Shown here piece after piece: positions 16,491-25,211 of a DNA stretch of 64,000 nt. Both the position numbers and the translations under genes were made by a program. The notes beneath the pieces are model-generated. The model was not told where the DNA came from and searched no databases. It worked only from the letters and a program-made list of their open reading frames with translations. Each line of letters starts with the position of its first letter. Position 1 is the stretch's first letter. The stretch is from Planctomycetota bacterium. GTDB lineage: Bacteria; Planctomycetota; Phycisphaerae; UBA1845; UTPLA1. The stretch is from contig QEVG01000009.1 in NCBI GenBank assembly GCA_003576905.1, positions 62,001 through 126,000 of the forward strand, given 5' to 3'.

Positions 16491-18761
16491 ATGACGCGAA
16501 TCACCCGCAGCGAAATGGTTTTTGCCGCCCGGTATCTGTCAATCGGGGCACTGTCGCTGCTCCTTGGAACAACGACGCTTCACGGCGGCGAGTGGGCGAG
16601 CTGGCGCGGGCCGGAGCAGAACGGAAATGTGCGCGAAAAGGCGGTCGTCACGAAATGGTCGCCCGACGGCGAGAATCTTCTCTGGAAGACCCCCGAAGGC
16701 GGACGAACGACACCGCTCGTGATGAATGGCCGCATCTTCTATATCGGCCCGGTGGGGGATGGGGAGTGTCTTCAGGAGCGCGTGATCTGTGTCGAGGCGG
16801 ACACCGGCAAGACGATCTGGGATTACCACTTCAACGTGTTCTTCTCCGAGATTGTTGCGAATCGTGTCGGATGGACGGCGCTCGCCGGTGATTCCGAAAC
16901 CGGGAACGTGTATGCCCACGGCACGGGCGGGGAGTTCATCTGCTTCGACCGCGACGGGAAGATTGTCTGGAGCCATTCCCTGACCGAGGAATACAACCGC
17001 ATCAGCGGATACGGCGGCCGGCTGCATACGCCTGTTGTGGATGAAGAACGGGTTATCGTCAGCTTCCTGAATACCAACTGGGGCAATCAGGCGCGGCCGG
17101 CCCATCGCTATGTCGCCTTCGACAAGCGCACCGGCGATGTCCTCTGGTGGAGCGAGATACCGGGAGTCGCCGTGGATACAACCTATTCCTGCCCGGTCGT
17201 GACAGTGGTAGACGGCCGACGGCAGCTGATCTGCCCGGCGGCGGACGGCGTGGTTTATGGGATGGAGGCGCGTACCGGGCGAATTCTCTGGAGCTTCAAG
17301 CTTACGAAAATGGGCTGCAATTCGTCCCCGGTCGTTGACGGTAAGCTAGTATACGTCTCGCACAGCGAGGAAAACATTGACAACACGATGATGGGGCGGC
17401 TGGTTTGCATCGATGCAAGCAAGTCCGGCGACATCACGAAGACCGGCGAGGTCTGGAGGCTGGACGGTCTTGACGCGGGTTATGCCTCTCCCGCCCTGGC
17501 CAATGGTCGAATCTACCACATCGACAACTCCGCGAATCTCCACTGCATCAATGCGAGGTCCGGTGAGCACATCTGGAAGTTCAAGCTCGGCCGCGTCGGA
17601 AAAGGCTCCGCGGTCGTTACGGCCGACGGCGTCATCTATGCCGGCGAACAAAACGGCGTATTCTGGATCCTTCGCGATGCCGGTGACAAATGCGAGGAGC
17701 TCTGCAAGATCGCTTTCCAGGGTCCCGACCAGACGGTCGACGAACTGTATGGTTCGCCCGCCATCGTCGGCGGCCGGGTCTACTTCATGACGCGGTACGG
17801 GATGTACTGTCTCGGCGCGAAGGGCCAAGTGCCCGAAACCGAGCCGATCCCTCCCATGCCCGCGGAACGCAGCGGCGGGGGCCAGAAGGCCGTCACCGCG
17901 CACATCGTGCCGGGCGACGTCACGCTCGCGCCCGGGGCCACGCTTCAATGCGCGGTGCGGCTCTTCGGAGACAGCGGAGCGCGAATCGACGGTCCCACGC
18001 CCAAGGTGGAGTGGACGCTCTCCGGCGTGAAGGGCGAGATCAACGCGGACGGGGTCTTTACGGCCTCTCCCGATGCCTGGTTCTCGGCCGGCACGATCAG
18101 CGCCAAGGTCGGCGATCTAACGGCCGCCGCAAGAATCCGCGTGAGCCCGGGCCTGCCAATCAAGGAAGACTTCGAGAACATGACCGAGGGCGCCGTTCCT
18201 CCCGGCTGGAGCGGAGTCATGGGCAAGACGAAGATCGTCAGCCGCGACGGCTCGAAGGCGTTCGTCAAGCTGGCGGAGAAGGGTAAGCCGTCACCCGTTT
18301 GGAAGATGCGGGCGTACATGGGCCAGCCTGTTCCGGCGGGCTACACGGTGCAGGCAGACATGCTCGGCACGGTCGCACGCAAGCGCTTCCGGCCCGATAT
18401 GGGAATCATCAACGCGCGGTATGAGCTGGTCGCGCTCGGACAGCAGCGCGAGCTTGAGCTGTCGCGCTGGCGCGATGAACCGGCCCACGCCCTGCGGAAG
18501 CGCGTGCCCTTCGAGTTCAAGCCCGACACTTGGTATCGCGCGAAGCTCGTGGTGGATGTAAACGAAGGAAAGGCGTTGGTCCGCGGCCGAATCTGGCCGC
18601 GCGACGAGAAGGAACCAGAGGGCTGGACGATTGAGTTCGAGGACCCGTGTCCGAACCTCGCGGGCAGCCCGGGGCTCTTTGTGTACTCCAACGGGACCAC
18701 CGACAAGAGTGACGGTCCGGAGGTCTATTTCGATAACCTGATGGTGACGAACAATGAATAA
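16491..18761 (+). CDS. Secreted PQQ-type beta-propeller protein with C-terminal jelly-roll-like domain
   Basis: A large exported protein (756 aa). A signal peptide (YLSIGALSLLLGTTTLHGG) precedes WASWRGPEQNGN, the common opening of planctomycete PQQ-like propellers. Several repeats of the form VVDGRLVYVSHSE and ALDxRTGxxLW follow to about residue 450, for example YHIDNSANLHCINARSGEHIWKF. An Ig-like or linker portion comes next (GDVTLAPGATLQC), and from about residue 560 a concanavalin/LamG-like domain (KEDFENMTEGAVPPGWSGV through VYFDNLMVTNNE). Such proteins are usually structural or sensor scaffolds rather than quinoprotein dehydrogenases; I see no dehydrogenase signature. Its stop lies inside the next gene's start (ATGAATAA), so the two are coupled. 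Confidence 0.85.
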   Translation: MTRITRSEMVFAARYLSIGALSLLLGTTTLHGGEWASWRGPEQNGNVREKAVVTKWSPDGENLLWKTPEGGRTTPLVMNGRIFYIGPVGDGECLQERVICVEADTGKTIWDYHFNVFFSEIVANRVGWTALAGDSETGNVYAHGTGGEFICFDRDGKIVWSHSLTEEYNRISGYGGRLHTPVVDEERVIVSFLNTNWGNQARPAHRYVAFDKRTGDVLWWSEIPGVAVDTTYSCPVVTVVDGRRQLICPAADGVVYGMEARTGRILWSFKLTKMGCNSSPVVDGKLVYVSHSEENIDNTMMGRLVCIDASKSGDITKTGEVWRLDGLDAGYASPALANGRIYHIDNSANLHCINARSGEHIWKFKLGRVGKGSAVVTADGVIYAGEQNGVFWILRDAGDKCEELCKIAFQGPDQTVDELYGSPAIVGGRVYFMTRYGMYCLGAKGQVPETEPIPPMPAERSGGGQKAVTAHIVPGDVTLAPGATLQCAVRLFGDSGARIDGPTPKVEWTLSGVKGEINADGVFTASPDAWFSAGTISAKVGDLTAAARIRVSPGLPIKEDFENMTEGAVPPGWSGVMGKTKIVSRDGSKAFVKLAEKGKPSPVWKMRAYMGQPVPAGYTVQADMLGTVARKRFRPDMGIINARYELVALGQQRELELSRWRDEPAHALRKRVPFEFKPDTWYRAKLVVDVNEGKALVRGRIWPRDEKEPEGWTIEFEDPCPNLAGSPGLFVYSNGTTDKSDGPEVYFDNLMVTNNE

Positions 18762-20370
18762 GATCATGCGACTACCGCGCGGCGGGTCGATTTCCGGGCC
18801 GCCGGCGCGAGATTGTGAGCGACCCATGCTGACGACAGGCAGAATAGGCAGCCGCTTCGGCGGCGATCGGTCCCAGATCCTTTCCATCGTGGCCGGCGCA
18901 TCGCTGGCGATGGTGATCGTGCTTTGCGTACCGACCGCGCGCGCGGAACCGCTCGCAAAGGCCAAGAAGGGCGATTGGCCCATGTGGGGCGGTTCGACCG
19001 ATCGCAACATGGTCTCCGGTGAGACCGGCATTCCCGCGAAATGGGATGCGAAAAAGGGCGAGAACATCAAGTGGATCGCGCCGCTCGGTTCGCAGACGTA
19101 CGGAAACCCGGTCATTTCGCAGGGCAAGATCTACGTCGGCACCAACAACACCGGCGAGTTTCGCCCGAAGATCAAGGGCGACAAGGGCATCATCCTCTGC
19201 TTCGATGAGAAGACGGGCAAGATGCTCTGGCAGGCGACCCATGACAAGCTGCCATCCGGCCGCGTCAATGACTGGCCGGAGCAGGGCATTTGTTCGTCGC
19301 CCGCAGTGGAGGGCGACAGGCTCTATTACGTCAGCAACCGCTGTGAGCTGGTCTGCGCCGACTCCGAGGGCTTCCTCGACGGTGAGAACGACGGCCCGAT
19401 GAAGGACGAGAAGTACAACGAGAAGGAGGACGCCGATTTCGTCTGGATCTACGACATGATCGATGAACTCGGGGTGTTTCCGCACAATCTTGCGACGGCA
19501 TCGCCGGTGATCGGCGGCGACCTCGTCTTTCTGCTGACGTCGAACGGTGTGGACGAGGGGCACCTGAATCTGCCGAGTCCCGACGCTCCGGATTTCATCG
19601 CCGTAAACAAGAAGACCGGCGAGCTTGTGTGGGAGGCCAATCCCTGCGGAAAGCGCACCTTTCACGGGCAGTGGTCAAGCCCCGCTTACGGGATGGTCAA
19701 GGGCAAGCCGCAGGTCATCTTCGGCGGCGGAGACGGCTGGTGTTACGCCTACGAGCCGACGACGGGCGAGCTCATCTGGAAGTTCAACATGAATCCGCCG
19801 GGGGCCAAGTACGTTCTGGGTGGCCGCGGAACGGCCAACGAAGTCATCGCGACGCCGGTCATTTACGACGACAAGGTATTCCTCTGCGTCGGCCAGGACC
19901 CGGAGCACGGCGAAGGCATCGGGCATCTTTACGCAATTGACGCGACCAGGAAGGGGGATATCACCGAAACCGGCGCGATCTGGCACCTCGGCGGCGAGGA
20001 TTTTCACCGCTCGATGTCGACGTGCGCCATCGCGGACGACCTGGTTTATGCCGCCGATCTGAGCGGGTTTCTTTATTGCATCGACATCAAGACCGGCAAG
20101 CCATACTGGGTGCATGACACCTTCGCCGCCATCTGGGGATCGCCCTACGTCGTGGACGGCAAGGTCATGCTCGGCACCGAGGACGGCGAAGTCATCGTCC
20201 TTGAACACGGGAAGTCAAAGAAGCTCATCTCGACGAACAATATGGAAAACTCGGTGTACACGACGCCGGTCGCATCCAACGGCGTCCTCTATGTTACGAA
20301 TCGACGGGCGCTGTTTGCCATTAAGGAAGGAGCGAAGACCGAGCCTGCGCGGGCGGACGCTGCAAAGTAG
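18754..20370 (+). CDS. Secreted PQQ-type beta-propeller protein, coupled to the preceding one
   Basis: A 538-aa exported propeller protein. The long N-terminal region contains a hydrophobic segment ending in PTARAEP, followed by WPMWGGSTDRNMVSGETGIP, a typical opening. About seven blades carry the turn motif LYAIDxxTGxxxW (SGFLYCIDIKTGKPYWV, GWCYAYEPTTGELIWKF). An acidic insertion with DGENDGPMKDEKYNEKED sits near residue 215. The ATG at 18754 overlaps the stop of the preceding propeller by eight bases. Other starts further in (such as the ATG of MLTTGRIGSR at 18826) would give a more usual signal peptide, so the true start is uncertain. The two proteins are probably expressed together and may act on the same envelope structure. 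Confidence 0.85.
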   Translation: MNKIMRLPRGGSISGPPARDCERPMLTTGRIGSRFGGDRSQILSIVAGASLAMVIVLCVPTARAEPLAKAKKGDWPMWGGSTDRNMVSGETGIPAKWDAKKGENIKWIAPLGSQTYGNPVISQGKIYVGTNNTGEFRPKIKGDKGIILCFDEKTGKMLWQATHDKLPSGRVNDWPEQGICSSPAVEGDRLYYVSNRCELVCADSEGFLDGENDGPMKDEKYNEKEDADFVWIYDMIDELGVFPHNLATASPVIGGDLVFLLTSNGVDEGHLNLPSPDAPDFIAVNKKTGELVWEANPCGKRTFHGQWSSPAYGMVKGKPQVIFGGGDGWCYAYEPTTGELIWKFNMNPPGAKYVLGGRGTANEVIATPVIYDDKVFLCVGQDPEHGEGIGHLYAIDATRKGDITETGAIWHLGGEDFHRSMSTCAIADDLVYAADLSGFLYCIDIKTGKPYWVHDTFAAIWGSPYVVDGKVMLGTEDGEVIVLEHGKSKKLISTNNMENSVYTTPVASNGVLYVTNRRALFAIKEGAKTEPARADAAK

Positions 20371-20418
20371 CTTCGTCGCGTCTCTTTGTTCCCGAAGGGT
20401 TGTCATCGCCGAGGGCTG

Positions 20419-21471
20419 TCAGGCCTGTGCGGCGGTCACGTGGGCTTCGGGAACGGGCTTCCGATCGGGAACCCCACGAAGGCGCTTCAGCGTGCGATTC
20501 GCCGCGAGGGCGATCGGGAACACGCCGGGCAGGTAGGGCACATATCGTGCGGCCCATTGCGCGCGACGGGTCAATCCGACGCCTTCGACCTGGGTATCGG
20601 GATAGCCCCAGGCCCGAAGGGCCGGACCCATGTACTGGTTGAGCATTGCGATGTGTTCGGGCGTTTCGTTTCGTCGCCAGGCGGCGACGCGCGCGGGGTC
20701 GGGCTTGTTCCGGGCCTTTCCCTTCCAGCCCAGCTCGTATTCCGGGATGACGTCCGTGCCCGTTCCGTGTTCGAGCTGGGCGGGTTCAAACGTCTCTCCG
20801 ATGAACGCGCAGAGCCTTCGAAGCTCCCGCTCGGGCTCAAGCATCAGGTCCTCGTAGCGCACGATCGTAAAGACATCGGGCGGCAGTCTCCGCTGGACCT
20901 TGAGGGCCTCGTGTGCGTTCCAGTTCCACTGGCGACAAAGCCCGGCCCAGGGAATGTGGCTTCCCCAGGGTACGTTCTTGATCGACCGACAGACGTCGCG
21001 ACCGTCTCGCATGATGCAGATGATCTTTGCGTTCGGGTAATTGCGGAGGATTTCATCAACGTTAAAGAGGTGGTTACAGGATTTTTCCGCGGATCGTGCC
21101 TTGCCATGCCGCAGGGCGTAGGCCTCCATCATTGCGCGGAAAAGGTTCGGGTAAGTCGGCTCAAACCGCCTGAACGCGGTCACAAGTTCATCGAAGCAGA
21201 GGTGGGCCTGGCGAATGAACAGGTCGGCGATCGCCCGCCTGACCATGGCTTCATGGGTCAAGGGGCCGCCGCTGGCGCGATCCTTTTTGATATAGCTCCA
21301 GAAGAACTGCGTTTCCGGCATCATGGCCAGCCGCGAGTGACGGTCCAGCATGACCGCAAGCGCCGTCGTGCCGCTGCGCTGACAGCCGACTACGAAAACA
21401 GGAGCGAACAGGTCGTTTGAACGATTTGTTGTCGGGCCGCCCGGTACAAGAGCAGTTGCTTGCTCGGCCAT
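20419..21471 (-). CDS. PAPS-dependent sulfotransferase family protein
   Basis: Transfers sulfate from PAPS to an unknown acceptor. The 5'-phosphosulfate-binding loop is VVGCQRSGTTALAVMLDRHS (from about residue 27), and the 3'-phosphate-binding region around IICIMRDGRDVCRSIKNVPWG holds the usual Arg and Ser. The second half includes RYEDLMLEPERELRRLCAFIGE, the standard Sulfotransfer_3 phrase. It has 350 aa, with no signal peptide or membrane helix. It is convergent with the propeller gene and divergent from the ligase at 22098, across a 626-base gap with phased repeats. Planctomycetes carry many such genes, mostly uncharacterised. The acceptor could be carbohydrate or lipid. Confidence 0.88.
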   Translation of the reverse strand: MAEQATALVPGGPTTNRSNDLFAPVFVVGCQRSGTTALAVMLDRHSRLAMMPETQFFWSYIKKDRASGGPLTHEAMVRRAIADLFIRQAHLCFDELVTAFRRFEPTYPNLFRAMMEAYALRHGKARSAEKSCNHLFNVDEILRNYPNAKIICIMRDGRDVCRSIKNVPWGSHIPWAGLCRQWNWNAHEALKVQRRLPPDVFTIVRYEDLMLEPERELRRLCAFIGETFEPAQLEHGTGTDVIPEYELGWKGKARNKPDPARVAAWRRNETPEHIAMLNQYMGPALRAWGYPDTQVEGVGLTRRAQWAARYVPYLPGVFPIALAANRTLKRLRGVPDRKPVPEAHVTAAQA

Positions 21472-21599
21472 GTCTGGAGCTCCTGATCAGCAGTTATGCG
21501 GAAATCAAGCTCGCGGGGATACAGCCACGCGAATCGCACGTGGCGGGACAATTCCTCGCACGCCGTCGTAAAAAACTTTAAACAGCGTCGATAAGCGTG

Positions 21600-21630
21600 C
21601 TGTTAAGGCTCTGTTAAGCGAGCGTTAATC
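21600..21630 (+). promoter_or_regulatory. Three 11-bp-phased direct repeats, Pho-box-like operator
   Basis: CTGTTAAG occurs at 21600-21607 and again at 21611-21618, with a third GTTAA at 21624-21628. The GTTAA cores are exactly 11 bases apart (21602, 21613, 21624). An 11-bp period is the spacing used by PhoB/PhoP-type (OmpR-family) regulators that bind direct repeats on one face of the helix. The site is 129 bases upstream of the sulfotransferase start and about 380 bases upstream of the rightward promoter. Confidence 0.5.
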
Positions 21631-21980
21631 TTAGGGACTCAGGCGGCCGGACCCGTGCCGCGAGGCGGTCGGCGCGTCGCGGACCGGTGATTGAGTCGGC
21701 GGGCGAGATGAGAAGTCTGATCCGGCGCCGCGAAGGTTGGGGCACGCGACTCCGAAACCGAGGTGCTAAGGCAATGACACTTTCGATGGGCGACGGGGGG
21801 CAGTCTTGGCCGGTACCACGAAATCAGTCCCGCGATGGTAACTCTCCGGTTCGGTGCGGGAGCAAGCCTGTTCTCGTTCGACCTCCATGGCGAGGTATCG
21901 TCCTGCCGGCGCTGTCGATGGTGGGGGGGCGGACTCAGCGCCGGGGCACGATTGTGGTCGCCGGGCAGCCGAGCGCGGTA

Positions 21981-22009
21981 CTGACGCTGGACCGCTTTTG
22001 CGCTAGAAT
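21981..22009 (+). promoter_or_regulatory. Sigma-70-type promoter for the ligase-ALDH-ADH genes
   Basis: CTGACG at 21981-21986, a 17-base spacer and TAGAAT at 22004-22009. Transcription would start near 22016, about 80 bases before the GTG at 22098. Confidence 0.55.
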
Positions 22010-22097
22010 GACGTGCTTGTGAGATGGCGCGCGGGCGGTCGACCGTTCGCAGACGAATGAGGAGGGGGTACGTCCGCTACCCGGAGGAATCTGATCC

Positions 22098-23174
22098 GTG
22101 TCATTGGAAAAGAAAATCGCCGATGCCCGAGCGAGGCTTGATGCGCATACGCGCGAGATGGTGGCCTGGCATTTTGACCCGAAGACGGGGTGCACGTTCT
22201 GGCTGGAATTCGCCAGCAAGCTGAAGTGGGACCCGCGCAAGGAGATTCAGTCCTATGCGGACCTCGACAAGTTCGGCAACTTCCAGGACGAGTGGCTGCG
22301 CGGCGGCCCGGTCCGGCGTTGGGTGCCGAAGGGCCTGGCCGGCAAGCCGGTGTATGTCTTCGAGACGGGCGGCAGCACCGGCGTTCCCAAGAGCCGAGTC
22401 AACATAGACGATTTCCGAATCGACTACGAGATGTTCAGCGAGACGCTCAGCGACTCGGCGTTTCCAAAAGGGGCCGACTGGCTGATGCTCGGTCCGAGCG
22501 GACCGCGTCGATTGCGCCTCGCCGTGGAACACCTCGCCCAGTTCCGCGGGGGCATCTGCTTCTGCGTGGACATGGACCCACGCTGGGTGATCAAGCTCAT
22601 CAAGAAGGGCCAGATGAACGTCATGGAGGACTACAAGAACCACGTCATCGATCAGGGCCTGACCATCCTCAAGGCCCATGAAAATGTGCAGTGCATGTTT
22701 ACGACGCCTAAGCTGCTGGAAGCCCTGTGTGAGAAGATCTCGCTCGTGGATGTCGGCATCAAGGGCGTATTTTGCGGCGGCACGCAGATGACGCCGCAGT
22801 TCCATAAGTTCGCACGTGAGGAGCTGCTGGAAGGCAAGATCGAATTCGTGCCGACCTACGGCAACACCCTGATGGGCCTCGCCTGCAACAAGCCGTTCGA
22901 CCCCGCCGACGACTACGCGATCATCTATCACCCCCCGGTGCCGCGCGCCATGGTGGAGGTCGTGAGCTTTGACGACGAGAAGACCGTCGTGCCCTACGGC
23001 CAGTGGGGGCGCACGCGCCTGACGACGCTGACGAAGGAGTTCTTCATGCCGCGCTTCCTGGAGCGCGACGAGGCGATGCGCACCCCGCCGTGCGAGAAGT
23101 ACCCGTGGGACGGCACGGCAAACGTGCGGCCGTTTTCGGGCTTCGCAACGACGGTGGTGGAGGGGGTTTACTAA
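22098..23174 (+). CDS. Truncated AMP-forming ligase-like protein (PaaK-like adenylation domain)
   Basis: Likely activates a carboxylic acid as acyl-adenylate. Visible motifs: the phosphate-binding loop as ETGGSTGVPKSR (about residues 94-105), the YGxT-type motif in EFVPTYGNTLMGLA, and late core elements PYGQWGRTRLTTLTKEFFMPRFLERDEA. At 358 aa it is about 80 residues shorter than PaaK and ends where the C-terminal lid domain would begin. It may therefore work without a lid, pass the adenylate to a partner, or use a separate acceptor as LuxE does. The start is GTG at 22098 with GGAGG ten bases before it. Downstream on the same strand lie an aldehyde dehydrogenase and an alcohol dehydrogenase that fit an acid-to-alcohol series. 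Confidence 0.75.
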   Translation: MSLEKKIADARARLDAHTREMVAWHFDPKTGCTFWLEFASKLKWDPRKEIQSYADLDKFGNFQDEWLRGGPVRRWVPKGLAGKPVYVFETGGSTGVPKSRVNIDDFRIDYEMFSETLSDSAFPKGADWLMLGPSGPRRLRLAVEHLAQFRGGICFCVDMDPRWVIKLIKKGQMNVMEDYKNHVIDQGLTILKAHENVQCMFTTPKLLEALCEKISLVDVGIKGVFCGGTQMTPQFHKFAREELLEGKIEFVPTYGNTLMGLACNKPFDPADDYAIIYHPPVPRAMVEVVSFDDEKTVVPYGQWGRTRLTTLTKEFFMPRFLERDEAMRTPPCEKYPWDGTANVRPFSGFATTVVEGVY

Positions 23175-23227
23175 GCCATGTGCATGCACAGTCCGGCGCT
23201 GTCGGGCACAACGCGTGATCGGAAGGA

Positions 23228-24523
23228 ATGGGCCTGAACAATCACGAATTTCAGCATACAGAAGAGACACTCCGTAACGGGCTCAAGTTTTTGTACTTGG
23301 ACAGGCCACAAGCGCATAGCATGGCGCTCATTGGACGTGTACGAGGGGGGCCGGTATGCGAGTCCGCTGATAATCTTGGCGTATCGCACCTTCTTGAGCA
23401 CCTGCACATGTCAGTCTCTAGCCGCCATCCGACGCGGTTAGAAATGCTCCGGGCACTGGATGATCTACCGGGATCCGTCGATGCTGAGACGGATGCGACC
23501 GGGCTCCTCTTTAGCTTTGACGTCGCGCCAGAGTGCACGATTGAAGCGTTAGAGTTATTGGTCGAAATACTTCAGCACCGAACCTTTCCTCGAGAAGTCA
23601 TCGACTCGGAGATGGCCCTCCTCGTTACCGAACTCGAAACGATGGATGGATACAGAAGTGCACCGCTGCAGCGATTGTTCAAAGGCCATCCGTACGGACA
23701 GCCATTCGGTGGAACCGTTAGGACCCTCCGCAACCTGACTGAGGAGCAAATTGAAGCCTTCGATCGCCGCATGTTCCTGCCTTCAGCCACGTCCGTTTGC
23801 GCCGTCGGACCTCTTGGAGATGGCCGTCTGGACAGGCTGCGCGAGCGACTATCGGCGATACCTTCGACTACGTATGAACCTCTTGAGTTTCCCGAGCCAC
23901 CGGAATTCCTGCTTCCGAGATTCGAAACGATTGCACATCGAGGTCGAATGTGCAATTCAACGATAGTTTTTCGCACCTCGGTGTTGGATTCCCCGGAAGC
24001 TTATTCCGCCGTGATGATCGCACGGATGGGATTGACTCGGTTTAGTTCCCCTCTGTATGAGAAACTGCGATATAGTCGGGGCATTGCGTACTTATTTTCG
24101 ACCGAATGGACGGGTTTGCCGGGTGTCAATCTCTTTTGGATTTATGGAACGACATCGGGGCGAAATCGCGACCAGTTCTTCGAAGAGGTATTCAGGGAAC
24201 TCCGGCGGACTATTGAATCACCGTCGCCTCCCGCCTGGTTTGAGCCTGCCCGCCTGGATTACCTTTATGCCATCAGGCGGGCATTAGACTTCCCGGCATC
24301 AATCGCCAATCGACTTGTCCGGGAATCGCATCGGTTTGGGGGCGACATTTCACCCAGCATCCCTGAAGAAATCCAAGTCACTCAGGAGCTGACTTGGCAA
24401 GAGGCTCAAAGGACCTACGCTTCGATCTTTCGCAGGGAGAACCTGTTCGCCTTTGCGCAGGGCATCAATCGGTTCCTCGATGACCGGCGATTCAGGAAGT
24501 TCGTTTCAACCCTCATGCCGTGA
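23228..24523 (+). CDS. M16-family zinc peptidase, single-unit, low-G+C
   Basis: A 431-aa metallopeptidase with the inverted zinc motif H54-L-L-E57-H58 and the third ligand Glu135 in LLVTELETMDG, the expected distance. The C-terminal half has the M16 substrate-binding segment around RFSSPLYEKLRYSRGIAYLFS. No signal peptide is visible, so it is probably cytoplasmic. Single-unit M16 enzymes mature or degrade peptides and occur in some RiPP clusters (PqqF, AlbF type), but no precursor is apparent here. Its base composition is unlike the neighbours: 23281-23340 has 31 G/C of 60, against 46 of 60 at 25741-25800 in the ALDH gene, and TTA and ATA codons are common. This suggests acquisition by transfer. 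Confidence 0.85.
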   Translation: MGLNNHEFQHTEETLRNGLKFLYLDRPQAHSMALIGRVRGGPVCESADNLGVSHLLEHLHMSVSSRHPTRLEMLRALDDLPGSVDAETDATGLLFSFDVAPECTIEALELLVEILQHRTFPREVIDSEMALLVTELETMDGYRSAPLQRLFKGHPYGQPFGGTVRTLRNLTEEQIEAFDRRMFLPSATSVCAVGPLGDGRLDRLRERLSAIPSTTYEPLEFPEPPEFLLPRFETIAHRGRMCNSTIVFRTSVLDSPEAYSAVMIARMGLTRFSSPLYEKLRYSRGIAYLFSTEWTGLPGVNLFWIYGTTSGRNRDQFFEEVFRELRRTIESPSPPAWFEPARLDYLYAIRRALDFPASIANRLVRESHRFGGDISPSIPEEIQVTQELTWQEAQRTYASIFRRENLFAFAQGINRFLDDRRFRKFVSTLMP

Positions 24524-24599
24524 CTCGGCGACTCGACAGGGCATAGCGGACGCCCGAGACGAGACTATAATTCGTCAAATGGCTCCATTTGAGGAAATC

Positions 24600-25196
24600 A
24601 TGCGAGAGGGCGGGGCTGTCGCCATTGAACAGGCTGGGCAGTTTTTCATGCGGTCGGATCCAGTCCATTTGAGTTTGAAGGAGCTAACTCGCCGATTTCA
24701 TGACTTGAATATCGACTACGCCGTAGCGGGCGGCATGGCCCTCGTGGCCCACGGGTATGACCGCACGACGGTCGATGTTGACGTTCTAGTTACACCGAAC
24801 GGGCTTGAAGCGATTCACAAGTCCCTCGACGGCCTGGGCTATGTACATCCATTCGAAGGGAGTAAGAACCTTCGAGATACGGCGACCGGCGTCCGAATAG
24901 AGTTCATTGTTTCAGGTCAGTTTCCGGGCGACGGCAAGCCCAAACCTATTTCCTTTCCAGAACCTGCGAAAGTGGGAATCGAGATTGGTGGCATTGTTTA
25001 TGTCAATCTGCCGACCCTGGTTGAACTCAAACTGGCCTCCGGCATGACCAATCCCGGCCGCCTGCGTGACCTTGCGGATGTTCAGGAGCTCATCCGAGTT
25101 CTCGCATTATCTGAAGATTTCACATCGCAGTTAAACCCCTACGTTCACGAAAAGTACCGTGAACTCTGGACGGCCCTTCAACAGGCCGGTGAATAA
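24600..25196 (+). CDS. Nucleotidyltransferase-fold protein (AbiEii/MNT-like)
   Basis: About 198 aa. The core VAGGMALVAHGYDRTTVDVDVLV matches the nucleotidyltransferase pattern of a Gly-Gly turn followed by two acidic residues (DVD), with a third acidic strand at GVRIEFIVSG. The later VNLPTLVELKLASGMTNPGRLRDLADVQELI is the helical signature of AbiEii/DUF6036-like proteins, often toxin or housekeeping-like NTases. I start at the ATG at 24600, which has GAGGAAA just upstream; an in-frame ATG at 24579 is possible. The composition is low in G+C (26 of 60 at 24661-24720), like the M16 gene before it, so the two probably arrived together. No antitoxin-like partner is seen between it and the ALDH gene 15 bases downstream. 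Confidence 0.7.
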   Translation: MREGGAVAIEQAGQFFMRSDPVHLSLKELTRRFHDLNIDYAVAGGMALVAHGYDRTTVDVDVLVTPNGLEAIHKSLDGLGYVHPFEGSKNLRDTATGVRIEFIVSGQFPGDGKPKPISFPEPAKVGIEIGGIVYVNLPTLVELKLASGMTNPGRLRDLADVQELIRVLALSEDFTSQLNPYVHEKYRELWTALQQAGE

Positions 25197-25211
25197 GACA
25201 AAGGCACAGCC

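Larger units (their letters stand above)
21472..22097. other. 626-base intergenic region between divergent genes
   Basis: The only stretch over 300 bases without a gene. It holds the 11-bp-phased GTTAA repeats (21600-21630) and a sigma-70-type promoter (21981-22009). G+C-rich segments in the middle include a GACTCA/TGAGTC pair around 21635 and 21690 and a CTC-CCG/CGG-GAG hairpin near 21842-21862. The remaining sequence shows no codon structure and no match to SRP, RNase P, tmRNA, 6S or riboswitch cores that I can recognise. Confidence 0.6.

Noticed and set aside
21472-22097. A structured RNA (SRP, 6S or riboswitch) in the large gap
   Set aside because: A short CTC-CCG/CGG-GAG hairpin and a GACTCA/TGAGTC pair are visible, but I find no conserved core of any known RNA. 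A structure search (Infernal/Rfam) would decide.
22098-23174. The ligase-like gene as a broken PaaK
   Set aside because: It is shorter than PaaK but has a clean start, ribosome-binding site and stop, and keeps the nucleotide motifs. A lid-less enzyme is more likely than a pseudogene.
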